Assembly: GCA_031431235.1 (NCBI GenBank)
Contig: JANPDA010000356.1
Coordinates: 1-17,112 of the forward strand
Direction: 5' to 3'
Source of the DNA: JANNSW01 sp031431235
GTDB taxonomy: Bacteria > Pseudomonadota > Alphaproteobacteria > Rhizobiales > Hyphomicrobiaceae
Length of the DNA: 17,112 nucleotides
The notes under the pieces were generated by a model that saw only the letters and a list, made by a program, of their open reading frames with translations, had not been told where the DNA came from and searched no databases. A program made the position numbers and the translations under genes. How positions within the stretch are numbered: position 1 is the first letter of the stretch; each line of letters begins with the position of its first letter. Positions 1 to 6,230 of this stretch are shown one piece after another.

Positions 1-302
1 AGAAGGAAACCGACGTTCACATTGCCGCGCGCATCGTCGTCGATGCATGCGAGAATCGGTTCGATCGTGCCGTGCTCATCACGGCTGACAGTGACCTCGC
101 TCCTGCCTTGAACATCGTCAAGGCACGCTTCCCGAAAAAGCACCTATTCGTTGTTGCTCCACCCGGCCGACACAATCATGCTCGCAGCCTGAACACCAAC
201 TACACGCTAACGCCCGGACGCCTTGCAAAGTGTCTCTTGCCTGCGTCGGCCACCGACACGGCAGGACGCACTCTCTTTCAACGTCCGGCAACCTACGTTT
301 GA
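1..302 (+). CDS. NYN-domain protein, C-terminal part (5' truncated by window)
   Basis: Reading frame open from base 3 to a TGA at 300-302, 99 visible residues. The visible start (K-E-T-D-V, then I-A-A-R-I-V-V-D-A) followed by V-L-I-T-A-D-S-D-L-A-P-A at residues 24-35 is the second half of a NYN (PIN-like) fold. There the acidic residues (D4, D29 and D31 of the visible part) belong to the metal-dependent ribonuclease site. The N-terminal strand with the first catalytic Asp lies outside the window. Family knowledge: NYN proteins are predicted RNases, often stand-alone in alphaproteobacteria. The gene converges on the MFS gene with only 7 bp between stop codons. Any GTG start inside the window, such as 72, would be wrong because the homologous sequence continues upstream of it. 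The substrate cannot be told. Confidence 0.75.
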   Translation, partial: KETDVHIAARIVVDACENRFDRAVLITADSDLAPALNIVKARFPKKHLFVVAPPGRHNHARSLNTNYTLTPGRLAKCLLPASATDTAGRTLFQRPATYV

Positions 303-309
303 TGCCTGA

Positions 310-1551
310 TCATGGCACGTTTGCGATGGGGGGCTCAGCACTTCGCGGCGCGATGACGATCGCCAGCACGAACGCGATCGCCGACAGCGTGGCAGCTGCC
401 AGGATCGCCAGCAGCACCGGCCCGTAGTTGCCAGCCGCCGACCACATCAAGGCCGCCGCGAACGGCGTCGCCGCCTGCACCACATAGAACTGCGCCGAAA
501 GCGCGCCCTGCAGCGCGCCATAGCCCTCGCGGCCGAGCAGCTCGGGAGCAGCGGTCGCCTGCACGATCGTCTTGATCCCCATGCCGGCGCCGTAGAGCAC
601 GGCAAAGACGTAGAGGAGGGCAGAGCCCGGTGTCACCAGCATCAGCGCAATCAACCCGCCGACCGGCAGCATCGTCGCCACGATGCCGGCGAGCCGCACA
701 TCGATCCGCTTCTCCAGCGCGAATACGACGATGCGCCCGGCCACCTGCGAAGGCCCGACCAGACTGTAAGCCAGCACCGCCGATCCCATCGACAGCCCGC
801 GCTCGACCAGCAGCGGCAGGATGTGAAAGGTGAGCGCCGTGAACATGAAGGCATAGGCGCAATAGCTGAGCGACAGCAGCCAGAACACCGGATTGCGCAT
901 GACGAGCCGCATGCGATCGGGCGTCGCGACGACCGGCACATCCGGCGCCACGACCGCTGCACTGGCGCGGCTGCGCTCGCGGAGGGCAAAGCCATGGATG
1001 GCGATGCCGAAGGGCAACTGCAGCAGCGCCAGGACCTGCAGCGCCTGCCGCCAGCCGACGCTCTCGACCAGCCCATGCGTGAGCGGAATGAAGACCGTGC
1101 TCGCAAAGCCACCCAGCAGTGTGACGACGACGATGCCGCGGCGATAGTCGGCTTTCAGCTCGCGCGCCATCACGGCGAACACCGGCTCGTAGAGCACGGC
1201 GGAGAACGTCGCGCCCAGCGCCGCCCAGATCGCATAGAGCTGCCACAGCTCCGTCACGATCGACCAGGCCAGCAGCAGCCCGCAGGCCGCAACCGAGCCA
1301 GAGGTCATCAGGAGGTGCCCACCGTAACGGTCGATCGCCCGCCCGGCCTGGAACGAGACGACACCGGTGACGGCGAGCCCGATCGAGACGGCGAGGGTGA
1401 CCTCGGGTTTGGACCAGCCGAGCTCACTCGCCATCGGCCCGGCGACGACGGCAAAGGCATAGTAGAGCGATCCCCACGAGACCAGTTGCGCGACCGCGAG
1501 CGGCAGCACGAGGCCCCAGCGGAACGCCGGCTCGACCGAGGGTGCCGTCAC
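310..1551 (-). CDS. MFS transporter of the ars-type operon
   Basis: A 413-residue protein with the length and hydrophobic pattern of a 12-TM major facilitator. Helix 1 begins near W12 (GLVLPLAVAQLVSWGSL). The MFS motif A-like loop G-R-A-I-D-R-Y-G-G lies between TM2 and TM3, and a hydrophilic central loop (around residues 195-215) separates the two six-helix halves. The start is GTG at 1551-1549. It overlaps the flavoprotein stop in a GTGA arrangement, so translation is probably coupled. A much longer in-frame upstream extension exists but only shadows the flavoprotein gene. Operon position after arsR and an ArsO-like enzyme suggests efflux of arsenite or an organoarsenical. MFS arsenic exporters such as ArsK and ArsJ are precedents, but the family cannot be fixed by eye. 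Substrate is inferred from context only. Confidence 0.85.
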   Translation of the reverse strand: MTAPSVEPAFRWGLVLPLAVAQLVSWGSLYYAFAVVAGPMASELGWSKPEVTLAVSIGLAVTGVVSFQAGRAIDRYGGHLLMTSGSVAACGLLLAWSIVTELWQLYAIWAALGATFSAVLYEPVFAVMARELKADYRRGIVVVTLLGGFASTVFIPLTHGLVESVGWRQALQVLALLQLPFGIAIHGFALRERSRASAAVVAPDVPVVATPDRMRLVMRNPVFWLLSLSYCAYAFMFTALTFHILPLLVERGLSMGSAVLAYSLVGPSQVAGRIVVFALEKRIDVRLAGIVATMLPVGGLIALMLVTPGSALLYVFAVLYGAGMGIKTIVQATAAPELLGREGYGALQGALSAQFYVVQAATPFAAALMWSAAGNYGPVLLAILAAATLSAIAFVLAIVIAPRSAEPPIANVP

Positions 1552-2993
1552 GGACCGCGGCTCACTGACTGCGCGACCACTGGCACATTGCCCGCTCCGC
1601 AGCCACACCCCGCCTTGCCACTCGCCTTCGCCGCCTCGTCCTCCACGCAACAGGCGCTCGCATCCGATTTCGCCGGCCCGCCACAACAGCCGCCGGCTTG
1701 CGGCAATGCTTCGTCGTGGCCGAGACCTTCGCAAACGCCGGTCTGGGGCAGCGCGAGCCGAGTCTCCCTGGCCGCCTGCCAATCCCCGGCCAAGGCGGCC
1801 ACGACCGAGCGCACCTGCTCGTAGCCGGTCGCCATCAGGAAGGTCGGCGCGCGGCCATAGCTCTTCATTCCGACGATGACGAAGCCCGGCTCGGGATGGG
1901 CGAGCTCGTCGATGCCGTGCGGGGGAACGTCGCCGCAGCTGTGCTCGTTGGGATCGATCAGCGGCCCCAGCGTGCGCGGGCACTCGAGCCAGGGGTGCAG
2001 GTCGAGGCGGATTTCCGAGAGGCCGGAGAAGTCGGGGCGGAACCCCGTTGCCACGATCACCTCGTCGACCGCGACTTGACGCTCGCCTGCCGCAAGCTCG
2101 CCCGTGACGGCAATGCCGTCAGTTGTCCCGTGGAATGCCCGGACGCGGAAGGGCGCGATGATCTCGATCCCGGCGCGTTCGACTGCGAGCTTGGCGCGCT
2201 CACCCAGCGCTCCACGGCTCGACAGCTGGTCTTCCGGCCCGCCGCCGAACGTCTTCCGCGTCGGCGCGTTGCGCATCGCCCAGAGGATCGCCGTGCCGGG
2301 TGCTGCCGATTGCAACCGGGCGAGCCCGAGGATCGAATCCATCGCCGAATGGCCCGAGCCGATCACCAAAATGCGCTTGCCCGCATAGCGTGCCCGCTCG
2401 GCGCCGGCGACATCGGGGATGCCGGTGCGGATACGGTCGGCGCAGGCGATCTCGCCCATCGCCGGCACGCCGCTGGCGCCGGCCGGATTCGGCGTGCGCC
2501 AGGTGCCCGACGCATCGATCACGGCGCGAGCGAGGATGCGGCTCGCCGCTCCGCCCGCGACTTCGACGATCAGCTCGAAGGGCCGGGTCTCGCGCCCCTC
2601 CGAGGGCACGCGATCCATGGCGAGGCGTGTGACGGCCGCGACCCGCGACCCGTAGCGCAAGTGCGGCGCGATCGACGAATGGCCCGCGAGCGGGGCGAGA
2701 TAGCGCTCGATCAGCTCCGCGCCGGTCGGATCGCGATCGAGCTCATCGGACTCGATCCGCCAGCCCGTCGGCTCGAGCAGGCGGCGGGCGGCGCCGGCCA
2801 CGTTGAACCGCCAGGGCGAGAAGAAGGTCACGTGCGCCCACTCCCGCACGGCCGCGGCCACGTCCGATCCCATCTCGAGGACGACGAAGGGGATCCCCCG
2901 CTCGGCCAGCTCGGCGGCAGCGGCTAGCCCGACCGGGCCAGCGCCGATCACGGCGACTGGAAGCGTGGACTGCATCGGCATGGAATCGAGCAT
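1548..2993 (-). CDS. ArsO-like FAD/NAD(P)-binding flavoprotein monooxygenase with Cys-rich tail
   Basis: A 481-residue two-dinucleotide-domain flavoprotein. The FAD motif is V-I-G-A-G-P-V-G (G17, G19, G22), the NAD(P) motif is V-I-G-S-G-H-S-A (G212, G214), and the late A-T-G-F-R-P motif sits at 315-320. These are features of flavin-containing monooxygenase-like enzymes found in ars operons as ArsO. The C-terminal tail (residues 421-465) carries C421, C436-C437, C448-C449, C463 and C465, a likely thiol site for arsenite or another soft metal(loid). ATG start at 2993 with a GGAG-type ribosome site, 34 bp after arsR; it overlaps the MFS start by 4 bp. Probably cytoplasmic. The reaction is not established: it may oxidise or otherwise modify an arsenical before the MFS exports it. 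The fold assignment is solid; the arsenic role rests on context and tail. Confidence 0.82.
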   Translation of the reverse strand: MLDSMPMQSTLPVAVIGAGPVGLAAAAELAERGIPFVVLEMGSDVAAAVREWAHVTFFSPWRFNVAGAARRLLEPTGWRIESDELDRDPTGAELIERYLAPLAGHSSIAPHLRYGSRVAAVTRLAMDRVPSEGRETRPFELIVEVAGGAASRILARAVIDASGTWRTPNPAGASGVPAMGEIACADRIRTGIPDVAGAERARYAGKRILVIGSGHSAMDSILGLARLQSAAPGTAILWAMRNAPTRKTFGGGPEDQLSSRGALGERAKLAVERAGIEIIAPFRVRAFHGTTDGIAVTGELAAGERQVAVDEVIVATGFRPDFSGLSEIRLDLHPWLECPRTLGPLIDPNEHSCGDVPPHGIDELAHPEPGFVIVGMKSYGRAPTFLMATGYEQVRSVVAALAGDWQAARETRLALPQTGVCEGLGHDEALPQAGGCCGGPAKSDASACCVEDEAAKASGKAGCGCGAGNVPVVAQSVSRGP

Positions 2994-3027
2994 GAGATCT
3001 AGCTCCGATCAGTTCGGCCCGACAGCA

Positions 3028-3372
3028 TCAGGCGCAGGATTTGTCGGCCGAGGGTTTGCACGCCACGTCGGCGCAGCATTCGTCGGCGAGGAACGAGACG
3101 AGGTCCTGCATCACCGGGTAGACGGCGCGGCAGATCAGCGTCGTGCCGCGGCGCTGCTGTGAAACGAGGCCAACCGTCAGCAGGCTGCGCAGATGGTGCG
3201 ACAGCGTCGAGGCGGCGATGCTGAGCCGCCGCTGCAGCGCGCCGACTGCAAGGCCGTCGTCGCCCGCCCGGACCAGCATTCGATAGACCTCGAGCCTGGT
3301 GGTGTTGCCGAGCGCTTCGAGCCGGGCCGCCACATCCTCGAGCCGCCGATCGCGTGTGAGGTCTTGCAGCAA
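3028..3372 (-). CDS. arsR: ArsR-family metalloregulator
   Basis: A 114-residue winged-helix ArsR/SmtB repressor. The helix-turn-helix reads L-S-I-A-A-S-T-L-S-H-H-L (residues 50-61), followed by a wing around Q72-T78 and a preceding L-G-N-T-T-R-L-E-V-Y segment typical of the family. It lacks the classical CxC in the recognition helix. Instead it has C99-C100 and C105 (CC-x4-C) plus C113 at the C terminus, resembling the C-terminal As(III) site of Acidithiobacillus-type ArsR. Start chosen: TTG at 3372-3370, because a strong AGGAAGGAG ribosome site lies 6 nt upstream and no ATG is available. It is first in an operon with the flavoprotein and MFS genes and very likely represses its own promoter. 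The metal is inferred as arsenite or antimonite from the cysteines and the neighbours. Confidence 0.88.
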   Translation of the reverse strand: MLQDLTRDRRLEDVAARLEALGNTTRLEVYRMLVRAGDDGLAVGALQRRLSIAASTLSHHLRSLLTVGLVSQQRRGTTLICRAVYPVMQDLVSFLADECCADVACKPSADKSCA

Positions 3373-3416
3373 GGGGGGCTCCTTCCTCCGATGGATCGTC
3401 GACCGCCGTGAAAGAC

Positions 3417-3445
3417 AAGATAGCTCCAGGCAGCTCCGGTGTCAA
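3417..3445 (-). promoter_or_regulatory. Promoter of the arsR operon
   Basis: On the minus strand a perfect -35 TTGACA (3445-3440), a 17-bp spacer, and a -10 TATCTT (3422-3417). This predicts a start near 3410 and a leader of about 38 nt before the TTG start codon of arsR. Seen directly; activity is inferred. Confidence 0.65.
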
Positions 3446-3448
3446 CCG

Positions 3449-3470
3449 TATTTCCGGAATTATTGAAATA
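3449..3470. promoter_or_regulatory. Candidate ArsR operator dyad
   Basis: Inverted repeat TATTTC - 10 bp - GAAATA, which also contains TTCCGGAA, ends 4 bp upstream of the arsR -35 box. ArsR-family repressors bind AT-rich dyads at or next to their own promoters. Assignment is by position and symmetry only. Confidence 0.4.
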
Positions 3471-3577
3471 TAGGTGCCCGGCGGCGATCGGGCCTCGGCG
3501 AGGCCAGGACCTCGCCCCGTCCGCGCTGACATGGGTGTCGGTAGGCGTCGACGCCTGCCCCGGCACTGAGGTAGCTT

Positions 3578-3605
3578 CATGTGTTCGGACAGCTCTGAGC
3601 TCCGA
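3578..3605 (+). repeat. 28-bp direct repeat, left copy
   Basis: Begins CATGTGTTCGGACAG and ends GAGCTCCGA. It matches 7593-7621 in 26 of 29 aligned positions (two substitutions, one 1-base indel), in the same orientation, about 4.0 kb apart. The core contains AGCTC/GAGCT self-complementarity. The two copies bracket the NPW1-RR-HK-NPW2 block. Confidence 0.6.
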
Positions 3606-3620
3606 AGTCCCGAGATCCAT

Positions 3621-3653
3621 CTCACCGGATTCTCAGGATCGCTGCTCTAGGAT
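3621..3653 (+). promoter_or_regulatory. Tandem CTCA..GGAT half-sites upstream of NPW1
   Basis: CTCACCGGAT (3621), CTCAGGAT (3632) and CTCTAGGAT (3645) are imperfect direct repeats at 11- and 13-bp steps, 29-61 bp upstream of the NPW1 start. OmpR/PhoB-type response regulators bind direct repeats with about 11-bp period, and one is encoded two genes away. The short motif could be chance; binding is inferred. Confidence 0.3.
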
Positions 3654-3681
3654 TTCTGAAACCTGTAACGGAGACACCGCC

Positions 3682-4362
3682 ATGCGCAAACACTACCTCA
3701 TCCCTGTGCTTCTCGGCGTGACTTTGCTCGGCAGCCCAAGCGCCTTGCTGGCCGCAGGAGCCGTCGATCCGGCGAGTTTCACTGCGGCGGTCGACAACCC
3801 ATGGTATCCGCTCAAACCGGGCACGACGCTCACCTACAAAGGCACCAAGGACGAGAAGCCTGCGGTGCGCGTGGTCACGATCATGAGCGAAACAAAGGCC
3901 GTCGATGGTGTGACCTGCGTGGTGGTCGTGGACGAGCTCGCGCTCGCCGGCAAGCCTGCCGAGAAAACCATTGGCTACTTTGCGCAGGACAAGGACGGCA
4001 ATGTCTGGAGCTTCGGCGAGGACGCCCAGGAGCTCAACAGCAAGGGCAAGGTCGTCAAATCCGAGGGATGGCATGCCGGAGTCGACGGAGCCGAGCCCAG
4101 CATGATCATGGAGGCCAAGCCCGCCGTCGGCCATACCTTGACCCACGAGTACACGCACAACAACACGCAAGCCCTCAGCCTCGCCAAACAAGTCGAGGTT
4201 CCGTACGCCTCCTACACCGACGCCCTGCAGGTCAAGGAATGGTCGCCCGACGAGCCCGATGTGCTCGTGCACAAGTTCTATGCCCGCGGTGTCGGCGAGG
4301 TTCGCGATGTGGCAGTCAAGGGCGACAAGGAGGAATACGCCCTTGTCAGCGTCGAGCAATGA
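3682..4362 (+). CDS. Secreted 'NPW' family protein 1, conserved, function unknown
   Basis: A 226-residue protein with a signal peptide (M-R-K-H, hydrophobic core to about residue 22, small residues around A21-A27 for signal peptidase I), so periplasmic or extracytoplasmic. ATG start at 3682 is preceded by GGAGA, 7 nt away. The mature part is a single beta-rich looking domain with recognisable blocks: D-N-P-W-Y-P-L (38-44), A-Q-D-K-D-G-N-V-W-S-F-G-E-D (101-114), W-H-A-G-V-D-G (130-136), M-I-M-E-A-K-P-A-V-G (141-150) and a C-terminal G-V-G-E-V-R-D-V (203-210). These blocks recur in the second secreted protein at 6231. I know similar sequences as hypothetical proteins in many bacteria but no assigned function. 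It lies 76 bp upstream of the response regulator on the same strand, so it may share its transcript. No catalytic motif or transmembrane segment beyond the signal is visible. Confidence 0.8.
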   Translation: MRKHYLIPVLLGVTLLGSPSALLAAGAVDPASFTAAVDNPWYPLKPGTTLTYKGTKDEKPAVRVVTIMSETKAVDGVTCVVVVDELALAGKPAEKTIGYFAQDKDGNVWSFGEDAQELNSKGKVVKSEGWHAGVDGAEPSMIMEAKPAVGHTLTHEYTHNNTQALSLAKQVEVPYASYTDALQVKEWSPDEPDVLVHKFYARGVGEVRDVAVKGDKEEYALVSVEQ

Positions 4363-4438
4363 GGCTCAGTGCATGGTGGGACCCAGATACCCGACATCCA
4401 CGCTCTTCCCATCTTCGTTGCGATAGCATGGGCCAAAC

Positions 4439-5122
4439 ATGCAGATACTGATTGTCGAGGACGAGCGGAAGATCGCGGAGGTGTTGCGCCGCGGCTTCCT
4501 CGAAGAGCGCTATCAAGCCGATATCGCGCCCGACGGCGAAGAAGCGCTCCACAAATGTGCCGTCAACGCCTACGATCTCATCGTGCTCGATTTAATGATC
4601 CCCAAGATCGGCGGCGTCGAGGTGTGCCGGAAAATCCGCGAGAAAGACAAGGGCCTGCCGATCCTGATGCTCACGGCGCGGGATGCCGTCGAGGACAAGG
4701 TGGCCGGCCTCGATGCCGGCGCCGACGACTATCTCACCAAGCCGTTTTCGTTCGCCGAGCTGCTGGCGCGGATCCGGGCTCTCCTGCGCAGAGGCAAGAC
4801 GGCGGACCCGGCCATTCTCGCCTTCGGCGATCTGAAACTCGACCCGGCGACCAAAGAGGTCGCGCGAGCGAACAACAAGATCGTGCTCACGGCGCGCGAA
4901 CACGCGCTGCTCGAGTATTTCATGCGCTACCCGAATGTGGTGCTGACAAGGACGCGCCTCATCGAGCATGTGTGGGACTGCAACTATGACGGCCTGTCGA
5001 ACGTGGTCGAGACCTATGTGAAGTATCTGCGCAAGAAAATCCGCATGCGTCCGGACGATGCGGAGCTCATCCACACCCTGCGCGGCTCCGGCTACGTGCT
5101 GAGGCACGGCGGCGATGTTTAG
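4439..5122 (+). CDS. OmpR/PhoB-family response regulator
   Basis: A 227-residue two-domain regulator. The receiver domain (about 1-115) has acidic pair E7-D8, phospho-acceptor D51 in I-V-L-D-L-M-I-P, switch T79 and K101 (T-K-P-F). The C-terminal winged-helix DNA-binding domain (about 128-225) contains the L-T-A-R-E-H-A-L-L-E-Y segment and ends in the characteristic R-G-S-G-Y-V-L motif. No good ribosome site precedes the ATG at 4439, so translation may be weak or leader-dependent. It overlaps the histidine kinase start by 8 bp, so the two are co-translated. It resembles the CusR/CopR-like branch by length and layout, but the stimulus cannot be read. Its likely targets are the two flanking secreted genes. 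Confidence 0.93.
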   Translation: MQILIVEDERKIAEVLRRGFLEERYQADIAPDGEEALHKCAVNAYDLIVLDLMIPKIGGVEVCRKIREKDKGLPILMLTARDAVEDKVAGLDAGADDYLTKPFSFAELLARIRALLRRGKTADPAILAFGDLKLDPATKEVARANNKIVLTAREHALLEYFMRYPNVVLTRTRLIEHVWDCNYDGLSNVVETYVKYLRKKIRMRPDDAELIHTLRGSGYVLRHGGDV

Positions 5123-6116
5123 CCGGGCGAGGATCAGGCTGACGCTGCTCTACACGGCGGTGTTCCTCGCCTGCTTCTGGGCCTTCAGCATCGGCCTCTA
5201 TGCCTGGACGGAGCGGTCCTTCGAAGTCGAGGTCGGCGAGAAGATGATGCAGCGCCCCGCTCTGAAGGGCGCCGGCGCCGATCTCGGCGAAATCGTCGTC
5301 GATATCAACGAGACGGCGCTGGATGAGCTGAAATCCGGACTGATCGCGCTCAACCTCCTTCTCCTGCTCATTATCCCCGCGCTGTCATGGCTGCTGACCG
5401 GAAAGGCGCTCGAGCCCGTCCGCAAAGCCCACGAGATGCAGCGGCAATTCGTGTCCGACGCCGCGCACGAATTGCGCACGCCGCTCACCATCTTGCAAGG
5501 CGAGATGGAGATGGCGCTCAACATGGAGCGGACGCCGGAGGACTACCGCGCCGTGCTGACGAGCGGCCGCCAGGAAATTCTGCGGTTGTCGGACCTCGCC
5601 GAACGGCTTCTGTTTCTCGCCCGCCACGATGACAGCAACGACCGGCTCGTTTTCGAATGCATCGATCTCACTGACCTCGTGAGTGCCGTTCTCGCGGCGC
5701 ACCGCGCGCCCTTCGCCGCAAAGAACCTCGCGCTTGCATTCCATCCGCCGGAGGAAAGCGTTGCCGTCGAGGGCGATCAGCAGATGCTGTCCCGCCTCTT
5801 CGCCAATCTCGTCGACAATGCGGTCAAGTATACGGCCGGCGCCGGGCACATCGCCGTGACCATCGCCGCGGACGAGGCGAGGGCCATGGTCGAAATCGCC
5901 GACACCGGCATCGGCATCGCGCCAGACCTCCACGAAAAAATCTTCGCCCGCTTCACCCGCGCCGACGCTTCGCGCAGCGAAACCAAAGGCTACGGCCTCG
6001 GCCTCGCCATCTGCCGCGCCATCGCCGAACGGCACGGTGGCGCCATTGCCGTGGCGTCGTCCCTCGGCCTCGGCAGCACTTTCACGGTGACGCTGCCACG
6101 CGCGCAATCCCGCTGA
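5115..6116 (+). CDS. HAMP-less membrane sensor histidine kinase
   Basis: A 333-residue class I histidine kinase. TM1 is about 8-30, a short periplasmic loop about 31-75, TM2 about 76-95, then only about 15 residues before the HisKA domain, so there is no full HAMP domain. The H-box F-V-S-D-A-A-H-E-L-R-T-P-L carries the phospho-accepting H118. The HATPase_c domain has N-box N-L-V-D-N-A-V-K-Y (231-239), G1 D-T-G-I-G-I (263-268), F-box around F277-F280 and G2 G-Y-G-L-G-L-A-I (292-299). All catalytic boxes are intact. The 45-residue periplasmic segment, rich in acidic residues (for example V-D-I-N-E), is too small for a classical ligand-binding domain. Sensing may involve the membrane or a partner protein such as the neighbouring secreted proteins (inference). 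It is cotranscribed with the response regulator. Confidence 0.93.
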   Translation: MFSRARIRLTLLYTAVFLACFWAFSIGLYAWTERSFEVEVGEKMMQRPALKGAGADLGEIVVDINETALDELKSGLIALNLLLLLIIPALSWLLTGKALEPVRKAHEMQRQFVSDAAHELRTPLTILQGEMEMALNMERTPEDYRAVLTSGRQEILRLSDLAERLLFLARHDDSNDRLVFECIDLTDLVSAVLAAHRAPFAAKNLALAFHPPEESVAVEGDQQMLSRLFANLVDNAVKYTAGAGHIAVTIAADEARAMVEIADTGIGIAPDLHEKIFARFTRADASRSETKGYGLGLAICRAIAERHGGAIAVASSLGLGSTFTVTLPRAQSR

Positions 6117-6157
6117 AAACTCCCACTGGAGGCCGCCTCTCCGCTTCACAGCGTTCC

Positions 6158-6174
6158 CTCACGCCCCGCTCACG
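6158..6174 (+). promoter_or_regulatory. Tandem CTCACG half-sites upstream of NPW2
   Basis: CTCACG, 5 bp, CTCACG: an exact 6-bp direct repeat with 11-bp period, 57 bp upstream of the NPW2 start. The arrangement parallels CTCACC, 5 bp, CTCAGG at 3621-3637 before NPW1. A candidate response-regulator site, by analogy only. Confidence 0.3.
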
Positions 6175-6230
6175 TTCCTCCCATGGCGCGAGGAGCAGCA
6201 TGGCTCTGGTTCAAACCCAGGAGAAATACC

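Larger units (their letters stand above)
3373..3681. other. Divergent intergenic region between arsR and the NPW1 gene
   Basis: 309 bp without a gene. The left third holds the arsR ribosome site, promoter and dyad. The right part holds one copy of a 28-bp direct repeat (3578-3605) and a run of CTCA..GGAT half-sites (3621-3653) in front of the NPW1 start. An in-frame extension of NPW1 back to 3439 exists but would remove its signal peptide from the N terminus, so it is not taken as coding. No clear sigma70 promoter for the rightward gene was seen. Confidence 0.6.

Noticed and set aside
1552..1983. N-terminal extension of the MFS gene
   Set aside because: Arg-rich sequence overlapping the flavoprotein in another frame. 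The GTG at 1551 begins just before the first membrane helix and overlaps the previous stop by 4 bp.
1698..2927. 409-codon plus-strand open frame
   Set aside because: Antisense to the flavoprotein; Arg/Gly/Asp-rich shadow without motifs or ribosome site.
3439..3681. Upstream in-frame extension of NPW protein 1
   Set aside because: It would bury the signal peptide internally; GGAGA precedes the ATG at 3682 and the extension overlaps promoter-like sequence.
6183..6230. Earlier ATG for NPW protein 2
   Set aside because: It would add a charged stretch ahead of a typical signal peptide; the ATG at 6231 has the better ribosome site.
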